From positions 49,327 through 113,326 of the forward strand of contig NZ_RQUY01000001.1 of NCBI RefSeq assembly GCF_003992125.1: DNA of 64,000 nucleotides. The letters run 5' to 3'. The first letter of the stretch is position 1; the number at the start of each line of letters is the position of its first letter. This DNA comes from Veillonella caviae (GTDB taxonomy: Bacteria; Bacillota; Negativicutes; Veillonellales; Veillonellaceae). Shown here piece by piece: positions 35,658-45,086 of this stretch. The translations under genes were made by a program, and so were the position numbers. The notes under the pieces are model-generated. The model was not told the DNA's origin and did no database searches. It worked only from the letters and a program-made list of their open reading frames with translations.

Positions 35658-36203
35658 ATGTCAATTAGCACAGAAATCACAAAATCTTCAGAGATGAAGT
35701 TTGATGGTAAATTAATTAAGGTAACCTATGATATTGCCGATGTAAACGGCAATGATGCATGGCGCGAAGTAGTGCATCATCCGGGTGCTACTGCTATTGT
35801 GGCTGTTACAGAAGATAATAAAATCGTTATGGAACGACAATTTCGTTATGCCTTGCATCAACCATTATTGGAAATTCCTGCAGGTAAACTCGATATTGGT
35901 GAAAATCCATTAGAGTGTGCTAAACGGGAACTTGCGGAAGAAACTGGTTATCGTGCTACTGAATGGACACCATTAGGGGTGATTGCTACTAGTCCTGGAT
36001 TTTGTAATGAAACATTACATCTCTATTTAGCAACAGGTCTTACCATGGGAGAAACCAATTGGGATCCAGATGAATATGTAGAATTAGAGTATTATACATT
36101 GGATGAACTGATGGATGCTTTCAAAAATGAAAGTATTAAAGATAGTAAATCTTTAGCTGCCATCATGCTTGCATTGCCATATCTCAAATCCGTAAAAGCG
36201 TAG
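35658..36203 (+). CDS. NUDIX hydrolase, ADP-ribose pyrophosphatase type
   Basis: 181 residues from ATG 35658, seven bases after AAGAAGGAG; a start 21 bases upstream is less likely. The Nudix box is complete: G(KLDIG)E(NPLECAK)RELAEETGY. The N-terminal region VVHHPGATAIVAV and MERQFRYAL..PLLEIPAG match ADP-ribose pyrophosphatases (NudF-like), which hydrolyse ADP-ribose to AMP and ribose-5-phosphate. It appears monocistronic, between the adhesin terminator and a tRNA gene. Confidence 0.9.
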   Translation: MSISTEITKSSEMKFDGKLIKVTYDIADVNGNDAWREVVHHPGATAIVAVTEDNKIVMERQFRYALHQPLLEIPAGKLDIGENPLECAKRELAEETGYRATEWTPLGVIATSPGFCNETLHLYLATGLTMGETNWDPDEYVELEYYTLDELMDAFKNESIKDSKSLAAIMLALPYLKSVKA

Positions 36204-36283
36204 CTGCAAAGCATATCTTTGTGGGAATGTGTTATAATATTTGGCATTTTAAAAAATATTTTGATAGAAATATAAATTTTCTG

Positions 36284-36312
36284 TTGACACTTGTCTAGGA
36301 TTCCGATATAAT
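36284..36312 (+). promoter_or_regulatory. Promoter of the tRNA-Leu gene
   Basis: TTGACA at 36284-36289, 17 bases, TATAAT at 36307-36312, ending 17 bases before the mature tRNA. Confidence 0.9.
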
Positions 36313-36329
36313 AACAAATGTTCCGAGAT

Positions 36330-36413
36330 GCCGGAGTGGCGGAATGGCAGACGCACTTGACTCAAAATCAAGCGGGTAACACCGTGTGGGTTCAAGTCCC
36401 ACCTCCGGCACCA
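36330..36413 (+). tRNA. tRNA-Leu (anticodon CAA), CCA encoded
   Basis: The acceptor stem GCCGGAG pairs with CTCCGGC, with discriminator A and encoded CCA. The anticodon stem CTTGA/TCAAG holds loop CTCAAAA, giving anticodon CAA, which reads UUG. The variable arm is long (class II), as expected for leucine, and the T arm is GTGGG-TTCAAGT-CCCAC. It is a single-gene transcript with its own promoter and terminator. Confidence 0.97.
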
Positions 36414-36436
36414 AATATAAGCGTTATGCTTACAAG

Positions 36437-36467
36437 GGTGATAAGATTAATTCTTATCACCTTTTTT
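36437..36467 (+). terminator. Terminator after tRNA-Leu
   Basis: GGTGATAAGA pairs with TCTTATCACC, followed by TTTTTT. Confidence 0.95.
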
Positions 36468-36619
36468 GTTTTTTAGGATTTTAGGATTTTTACAGTCACT
36501 ATGGATTTATATGTAGCAGTAAATGAAAACGTAGCTATTATAGTGTGAATCATGTTATGACTGCGCAGTTCATTAAAATTTAGTATAATAGTAAGATAAA
36601 TTATGTAGTGAGGCATAGT

Positions 36620-36991
36620 ATGAAATTAGGTACCGATATTATTGAAATACATCGTATTCAGCGAGCCATAGAAAAATCCGATACATTTCTTAAACGTGTA
36701 TTTACACCTGCTGAAATTGAGTATTGTGAAAGCAAGAAGAAAGGGCGGTTTCAGTCTTATGCAGGTATGTATGCTGCTAAAGAAGCAGTATTAAAAGCTT
36801 TAGGTACAGGACTTAGATATGGGTCTTGGCAAGACATAGAAATTACTCACACTGCATTAGGCGCACCTGTAGTCACACTGCGTTCCACATTTTTAGATAT
36901 TATGAAACAACAACAGTTACAGGATATTATTATTTCTATTAGCCATTGTGAACGCTATGCGATGAGTACCGTGATTATAAAGGGAGAATGA
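36620..36991 (+). CDS. acpS: Holo-[acyl-carrier-protein] synthase
   Basis: Transfers 4'-phosphopantetheine from CoA to acyl carrier protein. 123 residues, typical of AcpS. The N-terminal GTDIIEIHRI holds the Mg-binding Asp, and KKGRFQSYAGMYAAKEAVLKALGTG holds the second conserved motif (Lys/Glu). The C-terminus has ISISHCERYA. The start at ATG 36620 follows GTGAGG; GTG 36608 is an alternative. The next gene starts one base after the stop. Confidence 0.95.
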   Translation: MKLGTDIIEIHRIQRAIEKSDTFLKRVFTPAEIEYCESKKKGRFQSYAGMYAAKEAVLKALGTGLRYGSWQDIEITHTALGAPVVTLRSTFLDIMKQQQLQDIIISISHCERYAMSTVIIKGE

Positions 36992-36992
36992 C

Positions 36993-38552
36993 ATGCATGT
37001 ATTAACAAGAGAAGCATCTCAGTATATAGATGAATATGTGCCATCACATTTTTATATACCGTTAGCTTTATTAATGGAAAATGCGGGCCGCGGTATAGCA
37101 GATGCAATTTTTCAAGCGGAACAACAATGCATTGGTGAAGGCAGGCTAGATAAACGCGTATTATGTATTTGTGGGGTTGGCAATAATGGCGGTGATGGAT
37201 TAGTAGCAGCACGTCATTTAAAAGAATTAGGTATTCCTGTTAGCATTGCTATTGTAGGCGATACAAAACGAGGCAGTGCGTTGTTTAAACAACAATTAGA
37301 TATTGTCAGATCTATTAATATAGATATTGTTGATTTTTACGATTTTGATGATTGGTCACAAGTAGCGGTTGTCGTAGAAGGTTTAATGGGGACTGGTTTT
37401 ACGGGTTCTATACGAGAACCGATGGCAGATGTATTACATCGTATCGATGTGGAAAAGACACAATACGATTTTGATTTATGGGCTATTGATGTTCCAGCAG
37501 GTACCGATGCCACTACAGGACAAGTATCACCTCATACATTAGCCTATGATTATTGTGTCACCTTTGGTGCTATCAAAGAAGGATTATTACTATATCCTGG
37601 AAAGGAAATGGCAGGCACCGTTATAGTAGCTCCTTTAGGTATTGACTGGCGCATAGCTCTAAACAATGCTCCTTTTGATACACAGCATTTTACATTGGAT
37701 AGAGAACTAGTAGAAACCATTTTGCATGACCGTTCTCCATTGGCTCATAAAGGTGTTAATGGTAGTACTTTGATTATTGGTGGTTCTAAACATATGATTG
37801 GAGCCCCTATTATTAGTGCTGAAGCATCTGTACATACTGGAGCAGGCAAGGTATCTTTGTCCGTACCTGTAGAGGTACAGACAAGTGTACAGGCAAAGGT
37901 GATTCCGGAAGTAATGGTTCAATCTCATAATGAGGAAATTAATTATGATATGTATGATGCATTGGCTATTGGACCTGGTTTAGGCCGCACCGAGGATGTG
38001 AATCGTTTAGTTAATCATATTATAGGGGAAAGAAAAGGCCCGATTATTATCGATGCAGATGGTTTATATGCACTAGGGACTATTGGTTCTGTAAGTAAGG
38101 ATGTTGATTCTATTATCCATTATGAAGGTACTAGGAGATTTAACCATTGTATTATGACACCACATATAGGTGAATTTGGTCGTTTAATCGGAAAATCTAG
38201 TTCTTTTATTGAGAAACATTATATTGCTCTTGCATCTGCTTTTAGCAAAGCTCATGATGTAGTGCTTGTTTTAAAGGGCATTCCTACCGTAGTGGCTTTA
38301 CCAAATGGACAGATTTATATAAATACTCTTGGCAATGCAGGTATGGGCACTGGCGGTATGGGTGATGCGTTAACAGGTATTATTACGGCCTTTGTCAGTC
38401 AAGGGTATTCATTATTAGATGCCTCATTATTAGGTGTTTATGTGCATAGCCGCAGTGCTGATATACTCAGTGAAGATAAAACATGGGGCTATACACCTAG
38501 TGATGTTAGCTTACATATTGGTGCTGTTATTAAAGAAATTTTGGAAGGGTAA
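36993..38552 (+). CDS. nnr: Bifunctional NAD(P)HX epimerase / ADP-dependent NAD(P)HX dehydratase
   Basis: Repairs hydrated NADH and NADPH. The 519 residues form an N-terminal YjeF_N epimerase (LLMENAGRGIADA, VGNNGGDGLVAARHLKELG) and a C-terminal ribokinase-like dehydratase (KGVNGSTLIIGGSKHMIGAPIISAEA, AIGPGLGR, IIDADGLYAL, LKGIPTVVALP, GNAGMGTGGMGDALTGII). Both halves look intact. It lies one base behind acpS, an arrangement common in Firmicutes, with GGGAG before the ATG. The next gene follows after 3 bases. Confidence 0.95.
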   Translation: MHVLTREASQYIDEYVPSHFYIPLALLMENAGRGIADAIFQAEQQCIGEGRLDKRVLCICGVGNNGGDGLVAARHLKELGIPVSIAIVGDTKRGSALFKQQLDIVRSINIDIVDFYDFDDWSQVAVVVEGLMGTGFTGSIREPMADVLHRIDVEKTQYDFDLWAIDVPAGTDATTGQVSPHTLAYDYCVTFGAIKEGLLLYPGKEMAGTVIVAPLGIDWRIALNNAPFDTQHFTLDRELVETILHDRSPLAHKGVNGSTLIIGGSKHMIGAPIISAEASVHTGAGKVSLSVPVEVQTSVQAKVIPEVMVQSHNEEINYDMYDALAIGPGLGRTEDVNRLVNHIIGERKGPIIIDADGLYALGTIGSVSKDVDSIIHYEGTRRFNHCIMTPHIGEFGRLIGKSSSFIEKHYIALASAFSKAHDVVLVLKGIPTVVALPNGQIYINTLGNAGMGTGGMGDALTGIITAFVSQGYSLLDASLLGVYVHSRSADILSEDKTWGYTPSDVSLHIGAVIKEILEG

Positions 38553-38555
38553 TAT

Positions 38556-39482
38556 ATGAAAAGAATGCAACGATTATGGCTAGTATTAATAGCTCTATTA
38601 ATCCCTTTATTACTTGTTACAGGCTGTTCACAAGCAGATGTAACTAAGGCGGTTCAACAGGCTGCTTCTTACTCGATAGACACGAAGCAGACGAATGCAG
38701 AAGGACATGCAGATATTTATATGCTTGATATAGGTCAAGGTGATGCTATATTACTCAAAATAGGTGATGAGTATAGCATGATTGATACAGGTGATATTGA
38801 GCATCGGGAAAATATTGTAGCCCAACTCAAGACGATGGGGGTTACTAAGTTAAAAAATGTTATTATTACCCACCCTCATGCGGATCATATGGGGGGATTC
38901 TTGGCCATTACTAAAGCATTTCCTATAGAACATATATATGATGACGGCATTGATGTAGATAATAATATGTACAAGACATACGAACGATGGATTGAAAAAA
39001 ATAAAATTCCTCGTAGCACTTTAAAACAAGGGGACGTTGTAGACTTCGGTCATGGTGCTGTATTTGTCGTATATGCTCCATGGGAAGATAGAATGATGGA
39101 TAAGAATGGTAGCCTTGATTTAAATAATAATTCGATTGTAGGTAAATTTATATTTGGTAAATTTTCTATGTTGTTTACTGGTGATGCAGAGGGACAAGAA
39201 GAAAAACGACTCATAAAAGAGCAGAATAGTAAATTGTTTGCTCGCGTACTCAAGGTTGGACATCATGGATCTCGCACAAGTAGCTCAGAAGATTTTTTGA
39301 AGTCCGTTAAACCCGAGAGTGCATTAATTTCTAGTGGCTTGTATAATAAATATGGACATCCTCATGATGCGACATTGCGTCGTTTACAGGAGAATAATAT
39401 TGCCATTTATCGTACGGATACGATGGGACGTATTCATATAAGTACGGATGGGAATGAATGGCAAATTTCTACAGAACGATGA
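38556..39482 (+). CDS. Metallo-beta-lactamase-fold lipoprotein (ComEC-hydrolase-like)
   Basis: 308 residues. The lipoprotein signal ends in LLVTGC, so the protein is probably anchored facing the periplasm. The mature part matches the MBL domain found at the C-terminus of ComEC: DIGQGDAILLKIG, THPHADHMGG (HxHxDH metal site), LFTGDAEGQEE (Asp ligand), LKVGHHGSRTS (His) and SALISSG.YNKYGHPH. Proteins of this kind are predicted nucleases or phosphodiesterases; the substrate is unknown. It is the third gene of the acpS-nnr operon. Confidence 0.87.
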   Translation: MKRMQRLWLVLIALLIPLLLVTGCSQADVTKAVQQAASYSIDTKQTNAEGHADIYMLDIGQGDAILLKIGDEYSMIDTGDIEHRENIVAQLKTMGVTKLKNVIITHPHADHMGGFLAITKAFPIEHIYDDGIDVDNNMYKTYERWIEKNKIPRSTLKQGDVVDFGHGAVFVVYAPWEDRMMDKNGSLDLNNNSIVGKFIFGKFSMLFTGDAEGQEEKRLIKEQNSKLFARVLKVGHHGSRTSSSEDFLKSVKPESALISSGLYNKYGHPHDATLRRLQENNIAIYRTDTMGRIHISTDGNEWQISTER

Positions 39483-39647
39483 TAGATATGTATAATCGGT
39501 ATACATATTTTCATGTTTGTATGAAATAATCTATCTATAATTTAATATTAGTTTATAGATAGATTTAACGATGAAACTTTGACGATGTCATCGATTCATC
39601 TCTGTGATTTGGACTAAATGTATGTCAGTTAGATTGGAGTGAATGTA

Positions 39648-40745
39648 TTGCGTAAACTATTTTTTATTTGCTTTGCTTTTCTTATGGCGGTCCCCCTGCT
39701 GTTGAGCCAAGCAAAGGCTGCTGATTTACAGGATGCTCGTTGGGTGACGAGAACAGATGCACCTATACCATATGTACGTATGGTTATGGATTTGTCTGCG
39801 CCTGTGAAAGCAGCTGCTTCCATCAGTAAAGATGGAAAAACTACAACTATAACATTGAAAAAAACTAAGTTAGCAACATCTAAAAATAATATTAGCATGG
39901 ATTCATCCATCGCCAGCTCTGCTCAATTAGTACAAGATGGTAAAGATGTAAAGGTTACTATTAAAACCCCGTCTGCATTAGATACAAAGGATTTAAAAGT
40001 ATTTTCTTTAAAAAAAGATACGGTTAATAAAAAGCCGTATCGTATTGTTGTAGATGTGCAGAAAAAAGGTGTAGATCCAAAACCAAAAAATTATGGAAAG
40101 AAACCTTCTCCTGCAACATTGCCAGCGTCTAATAAAAGTTATGGTAGCGGTACATATGCCGTTTCTGGTGGGTTAAAAGGTAAGGTTATTACCATTGACC
40201 CAGGTCATGGCGGTAGTGATCCAGGTGCTATAGGACCTAGTGGATATCAAGAAAAACAAGCTACATTGCCGATTTCTTTGTATTTGAAATCCGCTTTGGA
40301 AGCGTATGGTGCTAAGGTTTATATGACCCGTACTACTGATGTAGATGTGTATGGCCCTAATGCAAGTGGTGTAGATGAATTGGGGGCTCGCGTAAACGTG
40401 GCTAATCGCAATAATTCAGATGCTTTCATTAGTGTTCATATCAATGCGTTTAATAATCCTAATGTAGGTGGTATTGCTACATATTATTACAGCAAAACCA
40501 GTCATGATGCACGATTAGCGCAAAAAATTCAAAGCCAAATTGCTAATACGCCTGGATTTAATGGTGATCGAGGTATTCAAGAAGGCAACTTGTATGTATT
40601 GAGACATTCGAATATGCCTGCTGTTCTCGTTGAATTAGGTTTTATTTCTAATCCACGAGAAGAAAGTGCATTAAAAAATCCTCAAACGGAGCAAGATTTT
40701 GCGAATCGTATTGCTAATGGCATAGTTAATTACTTTGGAGGTTAA
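39648..40745 (+). CDS. N-acetylmuramoyl-L-alanine amidase (AMIN + Amidase_3)
   Basis: Cleaves the bond between muramic acid and the stem peptide in the periplasm. TTG 39648 is the preferred start because TTGGAG lies 8 bases before it; a GTG at 39639 overlaps that site. A signal peptide ends in SQAKA. An AMIN domain follows (about 25-125), then a Lys/Pro-rich linker, then the zinc amidase domain: TIDPGHGGSDPGA (His), EKQATLPIS (Glu), SVHINAFNN (His), and the catalytic Glu in VLVELGFISN. The AMIN domain suggests targeting to the envelope or septum. A GerMN lipoprotein gene follows after 2 bases. Confidence 0.93.
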   Translation: MRKLFFICFAFLMAVPLLLSQAKAADLQDARWVTRTDAPIPYVRMVMDLSAPVKAAASISKDGKTTTITLKKTKLATSKNNISMDSSIASSAQLVQDGKDVKVTIKTPSALDTKDLKVFSLKKDTVNKKPYRIVVDVQKKGVDPKPKNYGKKPSPATLPASNKSYGSGTYAVSGGLKGKVITIDPGHGGSDPGAIGPSGYQEKQATLPISLYLKSALEAYGAKVYMTRTTDVDVYGPNASGVDELGARVNVANRNNSDAFISVHINAFNNPNVGGIATYYYSKTSHDARLAQKIQSQIANTPGFNGDRGIQEGNLYVLRHSNMPAVLVELGFISNPREESALKNPQTEQDFANRIANGIVNYFGG

Positions 40746-40747
40746 GG

Positions 40748-41305
40748 ATGAATATTCGTAATCAACTGGCAGCAATTGCTTGTGTAAGCATCCTCATCCT
40801 CGGAGCAGGCTGCAGTTCAAATCAATTACCTAATATGGATACTAATTCGTCTAGTCAATCTGTAAAAGTAAGTACTGGAGAGGAAACAACTAAAACTACT
40901 TCAAAGGCTATTAAAATGGTATATTTCATTCCTACAGAAGATGGTAAGGGCGTTAAACAAGTATCTGTAGAAACAACTGATGCTGTAACGCCAAAGGCGG
41001 CGTTACTTGCCATGTTAAAAGCCGACAGACAACAGCAATATCCGATTTTTTCTAAAGATATAGAGATAACATCGGTTACTGTAAAGGATGGCGTTGCTTC
41101 TGTAGAAGTAAATAAAGCCTTTATAGCTGGTAAGGGTGGGGACCTTACCGTTACATTACAGATGGCAGCTATTGTGAATACACTTACATCATTTAATGAT
41201 ATCAATAGTGTTTTATTTGTTAGCGATGGCAAGAAAGTTCCTGTTGTAGGTTCCTTTGATACAAAGAAACCTTTAAAACGAATGGAAAATTTAATTGTAA
41301 AATAA
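40748..41305 (+). CDS. GerMN-domain lipoprotein
   Basis: 185 residues with a lipoprotein signal ending in LGAGC. The mature part has the GerMN pattern: KMVYFIPTEDGKGVKQVSVE, TPKAALLAML, ITSVTVKDGVASVEVNKAFI, LQMAAIVNTLTSFNDINSVLFVSDGKKV. In sporulators GerM binds peptidoglycan, and the pairing with an AMIN-amidase here fits a cell-wall role. It is the last gene of the operon, followed by a terminator. Confidence 0.88.
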   Translation: MNIRNQLAAIACVSILILGAGCSSNQLPNMDTNSSSQSVKVSTGEETTKTTSKAIKMVYFIPTEDGKGVKQVSVETTDAVTPKAALLAMLKADRQQQYPIFSKDIEITSVTVKDGVASVEVNKAFIAGKGGDLTVTLQMAAIVNTLTSFNDINSVLFVSDGKKVPVVGSFDTKKPLKRMENLIVK

Positions 41306-41306
41306 T

Positions 41307-41345
41307 AAAATCGACTTCTTCCTATGAGGAAGAGGTCGATTTTTT
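41307..41345 (+). terminator. Terminator after the amidase/GerMN operon
   Basis: AAATCGACTTCTTCC pairs with GGAAGAGGTCGATTT (one wobble), followed by T residues. Confidence 0.93.
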
Positions 41346-41403
41346 ATGTGCTTAATTATGTGTTACAATACATATGTATGATACATTAAGAAAAGGTGAT
41401 ACT

Positions 41404-42381
41404 ATGCAACTAAAAGACGTAGGAGAATTTAATTTCATACATAGTATTCAAGATAATACAATCTATGATCCAGCTACTGTAGTAAATGGTATTGGCGATG
41501 ATTGTGCTGTATATAAATCGAGTATAGGCTACGATCAACTGATTAGCACTGATACGATGGTAGAAGGTATACATTTTAGCTTTCATTATATGATGCCCTA
41601 CGATGTAGGATATCGATTAATGACAGCTAATCTTAGCGATATTGCTGCTATGGGGGGGATTCCTAGACAAGTCGTTTTGTCGGTAGCGGCAGAGGAGTAT
41701 GTTGATACGGATATATTACAAGATATTTATCGCGGTATAAAAGACCAATGTAGACGTTTTGGGGTGAATCTAATTGGCGGTGATACGGTTCGTATTAAAG
41801 GGCCTATGGTATGGACTATAACGATAATTGGTGAGGTCCCGTTTGGACAATCTGTTCTTCGTAGTGGTGCCAAGGTGGGTGATATTGTTGGTGTTACTAA
41901 TTATATTGGCTATGCAGCTACAGGTTTAGCTGCGCTTACCCATTCTTTACAGGGGTATTCTATGACAACTATTGGACACCAACGGCCTAATCCTCAAATT
42001 GAGTTGGGTATACAATTACGTGAATTAGGCATTCATAGTATGAATGATATTAGCGATGGTCTTAGTAGTGAACTATGGGATATTGCTCAGGCCTCTCAAG
42101 TTGCTATTATTATTGATGAAGCAAGAGTGCCATTGCATGAAGAAACTTATAAGTTAGCTGCATCTTTACAGACAAATCCAGTTGATTATGCCTTATATGG
42201 GGGAGAAGATTTTCAACTTGTATTTACGGCGCCTAAGTCATTAGAATCATCGTTACAAGATTTGGATGGTATCACTATTATTGGTGAAGTTATAGAAGGA
42301 ACCCCTAGTGTACAGGCAATAACGAAAGATAAAACCATTAGAACATTAGATGGGAAAGGATATAATCATTTTCATGAGTAA
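41404..42381 (+). CDS. thiL: Thiamine-monophosphate kinase
   Basis: Phosphorylates thiamine phosphate to thiamine diphosphate, the last step of the cofactor pathway. 325 residues from ATG 41404, behind AAAAGGTGA; an upstream in-frame ATG has no such site. Motifs: GIGDDCAVY, STDTMVEGIHF, ANLSDIAAMGG, GGDT, and LYGGEDFQLVFT. A G7 run lies inside the AAMGG codons (41652-41658). The last 8 bases overlap tsaE, so it leads the t6A operon. Confidence 0.95.
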   Translation: MQLKDVGEFNFIHSIQDNTIYDPATVVNGIGDDCAVYKSSIGYDQLISTDTMVEGIHFSFHYMMPYDVGYRLMTANLSDIAAMGGIPRQVVLSVAAEEYVDTDILQDIYRGIKDQCRRFGVNLIGGDTVRIKGPMVWTITIIGEVPFGQSVLRSGAKVGDIVGVTNYIGYAATGLAALTHSLQGYSMTTIGHQRPNPQIELGIQLRELGIHSMNDISDGLSSELWDIAQASQVAIIIDEARVPLHEETYKLAASLQTNPVDYALYGGEDFQLVFTAPKSLESSLQDLDGITIIGEVIEGTPSVQAITKDKTIRTLDGKGYNHFHE

Positions 42382-42865
42382 AAATAAGATTGTGTTAGAA
42401 ACTCACAGTGTAGAAGCTACCCAAGCACTAGGTATCCGTTTAGGACAGTGGATACAAGAGCGACAAGAACCATTATGTATTGCTTTAGTAGGAGATTTGG
42501 GAACTGGTAAAACTCATATGTCCCAAGGCATTGCAAAGGGGTTAGGTGTGAATGAGGAAATCACGAGTCCTACATTTGCACTAATGAATACCTATAACAA
42601 TGACAAAGGTAATGTATATCATTTCGATTTGTATCGCCTAGATGATGTTAGTGAATTAGAAAATATTGGTTTTTATGAATATACAGAAAATCAAATCAGC
42701 ATTGTAGAGTGGGCTGACAAATTTAGTGATGAACTGCCTGTTGAAACTTTATGGATTACTATTACAACATTAGATACATCGAGTCGTCGATTGGAATTAG
42801 AGAGTTCCATTATTACTGAAGAAGAATTAGCTGCCATAGGAGGTACATATGTGGTTGGCCATTGA
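42374..42865 (+). CDS. tsaE: tRNA t6A biosynthesis ATPase TsaE
   Basis: ATPase of the TsaBDE complex that makes N6-threonylcarbamoyladenosine at position 37 of ANN-decoding tRNAs. Walker A GDLGTGKT, then SPTFALMNTY, HFDLYRL and VEWADKF are all typical. The start at 42374 overlaps the thiL stop; an in-frame ATG at 42350 is possible but would extend into thiL. It overlaps tsaB by 17 bases. The order tsaE-tsaB-rimI-tsaD is the common Firmicutes arrangement. Confidence 0.96.
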   Translation: MSKNKIVLETHSVEATQALGIRLGQWIQERQEPLCIALVGDLGTGKTHMSQGIAKGLGVNEEITSPTFALMNTYNNDKGNVYHFDLYRLDDVSELENIGFYEYTENQISIVEWADKFSDELPVETLWITITTLDTSSRRLELESSIITEEELAAIGGTYVVGH

Positions 42866-43613
42866 AACAAGTTCTCTTGTGTCTAGTGTAGCAGTTATGA
42901 ATGATGAACGGTTACTAGGGGAAATTACGATTCAAGCTGGTCTTACTCATTCCGAGCAATTAGTGCCTCACATTGATACATTATTACGTATGACACAGGT
43001 TCAAAAAAGTGAATTACAAGGTATAGTAGTGAGTAGTGGTCCCGGTTCTTTCACAGGCCTTCGTATTGGCATGGGGACTGCTAAAGCTATGGCGTATGCG
43101 TTACACATTCCATTATATGGCGTTATGACAATGGATGCATTGGCTCGCAATATTCCGTATACGAGTCATATTATTTGTACTGTTATCGATGCACAAAAGC
43201 AACATGTGTATGCTGCATTATATACTTATGAAGGGGAAAGGTTGCGTCAATTAGAAGCTCCATTTGTAGTGTCCGCAGACCTGTTAGTAGAACGCTTACA
43301 AGCTAAAGGTGATGCAGTTATATTTGTCGGTGATGGTATTAAGCGTATTGCACCATTAGTAGAGAATGTAGAGCATTTACATATTGCTGATCCTATGTAT
43401 AGAATTCCAAGGGCTAGCTCTTTATTGGTAGCCAGTCGTGAACGCATTGCTCTAGGTGAAATGGAAAACCCAATGGACATGGTTCCCTATTATATTCGCC
43501 GCAGCGAAGCAGAGGTTTTGTGGGAAGCTAAGCATAAAGATGACGTAGATATACATGAGGAGCCTACCGTAACTATTATCGAAGCCGCAGGACGTGAATA
43601 CGATGAATATTAG
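42849..43613 (+). CDS. tsaB: tRNA t6A biosynthesis protein TsaB
   Basis: Inactive ASKHA-fold partner that dimerises with TsaD. LAIETSSLVSSVAV at the N-terminus, SSGPGSFTGLRIGMGTAKAMA and DAQKQHVYAALY are typical. 254 residues, slightly longer than E. coli TsaB. GGAGG lies just before the ATG inside tsaE. The C-terminal 20 residues (HEEPTVTIIEAAGREY) look unstructured and overlap the rimI start. Confidence 0.94.
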   Translation: MWLAIETSSLVSSVAVMNDERLLGEITIQAGLTHSEQLVPHIDTLLRMTQVQKSELQGIVVSSGPGSFTGLRIGMGTAKAMAYALHIPLYGVMTMDALARNIPYTSHIICTVIDAQKQHVYAALYTYEGERLRQLEAPFVVSADLLVERLQAKGDAVIFVGDGIKRIAPLVENVEHLHIADPMYRIPRASSLLVASRERIALGEMENPMDMVPYYIRRSEAEVLWEAKHKDDVDIHEEPTVTIIEAAGREYDEY

Positions 43614-44052
43614 AATTGCTACTGTAGAAGATGCTAAAGAGATTTATAGCATAGAAAATGCCTGTTTTTCTGTGCCCTGGAGCTTAGATTCTATCGAGGC
43701 TGAGTTGTGTGACCGAGATAAAAAAATCTATATAGTAATAGAAACGGAATTAGGTATAGAGGGTTATGCAGGGGCATGGCTCGTTTATGACGAAGGTCAA
43801 ATTACCAATATTGCGGTTCATCCTACTGCACGTTGTAAAGGATATGGAAGAATATTAACAAAACAGTTAATTGATATATGTTTTGAAAAAGGCATGAATG
43901 AAATCTTTTTAGAAGTTCGCGTATCTAATTTACCCGCTTTGTCACTATATAGACAGTTAGGATTTACTGTAAAAGGTATTCGTAAAGATTACTATTCAGA
44001 ACCAAAAGAAGATGCATATATTATGTCTTTTGTAAAAGAGGAATTACCATGA
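43603..44052 (+). CDS. rimI: Ribosomal-protein-S18-alanine N-acetyltransferase family (RimI)
   Basis: A 149-residue GNAT acetyltransferase. Motif A is [23 protein letters not shown] (acetyl-CoA pyrophosphate loop R/KGYG), followed by [32 protein letters not shown], which is characteristic of RimI. The start at ATG 43603 lies inside the tsaB end after CAGGA. RimI is usually encoded between tsaB and tsaD, as here, though its substrate in this organism is not shown. Confidence 0.94.
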   Translation: MNIRIATVEDAKEIYSIENACFSVPWSLDSIEAELCDRDKKIYIVIETELGIEGYAGAWLVYDEGQITNIAVHPTARCKGYGRILTKQLIDICFEKGMNEIFLEVRVSNLPALSLYRQLGFTVKGIRKDYYSEPKEDAYIMSFVKEELP

Positions 44053-45086
44053 GTGTATATACATTAGCATTAGAGAGTAGCTGTGATGAAACATCTGCAG
44101 CAGTTCTAAAAGATGGACGTACTGTGCTTTCTAATGTCATCTCTAGCCAAGTACCAATACATAGAAAATTTGGTGGCGTCGTACCTGAAATTGCGTCCCG
44201 TCACCATATTGAACAAGTAATTCCTGTTATTGATCAGGCTCTATCTGATGCGGGAGTGACTTTACAAGATATAGACCACATTGGTGTTACCTATGGACCT
44301 GGACTTGTAGGCGCCTTATTAGTGGGGGTTGCAGCTGCCAAAGGACTTTCATTTGCCACTGGAATTCCATTGGTACCGGTACATCATATGGAAGGGCATA
44401 TATTTGCTAATTTTCTTGCAAATCCTGAACTAGAACCTCCTTTTCTGAGCCTTGTCGTATCTGGTGGTCATACTATGATTGTACATGTGAAAGACTATGA
44501 AGAATTTGAGATTTTAGGGCAAACGAGAGATGATGCAGCTGGGGAAGCGTTTGATAAAATTGCGCGCGTCATGGGATTTCCTTATCCTGGAGGACCTCAT
44601 ATTGATAAACTAGCTGCTATGGGAAATCCAGAGGCCATTGATTTTCCACGAGCCCTTAACGAGGAAGGCAATTATGAATTTAGTTTTAGTGGTTTAAAAT
44701 CAGCAGTGTTAAATTACTTAAATAGTAAGAGCCAAAAAGGTGAAATTATTAATGAAGCAGATGTGGCGGCATCCTTTCAAAAAGCTATTGTAGATGTATT
44801 AGTAGAGAAAACTCGAAATGCAGCTCGTGCATTAGGGGAAACTAAGATTACTATTGCTGGTGGCGTGTCTGCTAATAAAGGTTTACAACAAGCGTTACAG
44901 CATATGTGTGAAATAGAAGGATTTACCTATTATCAGCCGAGTAGCATTTTATCTACTGATAATGCGGCTATGATAGGTTGTCGCGCATATTATATGGCGC
45001 AAGCTGGTAAATTTAGCGATTTACATTTGAATGCTAAGCCCAGTGTACCTATTGGTGCTGTTGCATGGGGTGATACATCTAAATGA
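44049..45086 (+). CDS. tsaD: tRNA N6-adenosine threonylcarbamoyltransferase TsaD
   Basis: Catalytic subunit that transfers the threonylcarbamoyl group to A37. 345 residues with [33 protein letters not shown], the metal-binding HHMEGH, SGGHT and the C-terminal GGVSANKGL and STDNAAMIG. It overlaps rimI by 4 bases and the following histidine kinase gene by 4 bases, so the regulator pair may be read from the same operon. Confidence 0.98.
   Translation: MSVYTLALESSCDETSAAVLKDGRTVLSNVISSQVPIHRKFGGVVPEIASRHHIEQVIPVIDQALSDAGVTLQDIDHIGVTYGPGLVGALLVGVAAAKGLSFATGIPLVPVHHMEGHIFANFLANPELEPPFLSLVVSGGHTMIVHVKDYEEFEILGQTRDDAAGEAFDKIARVMGFPYPGGPHIDKLAAMGNPEAIDFPRALNEEGNYEFSFSGLKSAVLNYLNSKSQKGEIINEADVAASFQKAIVDVLVEKTRNAARALGETKITIAGGVSANKGLQQALQHMCEIEGFTYYQPSSILSTDNAAMIGCRAYYMAQAGKFSDLHLNAKPSVPIGAVAWGDTSK

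Noticed and set aside
36204..36330. Attachment site for an integrated element at tRNA-Leu
   Set aside because: The tRNA has its own promoter and terminator, no repeated 3' fragment was seen in the window, and no integrase is present.
41652..41658. G7 run inside thiL as a coding phase-variation tract
   Set aside because: The codons encode the conserved AAMGG motif of ThiL and the gene is in frame; the run is explained by Met-Gly-Gly coding. A G6 run in the MBL gene at 38887 is explained in the same way.
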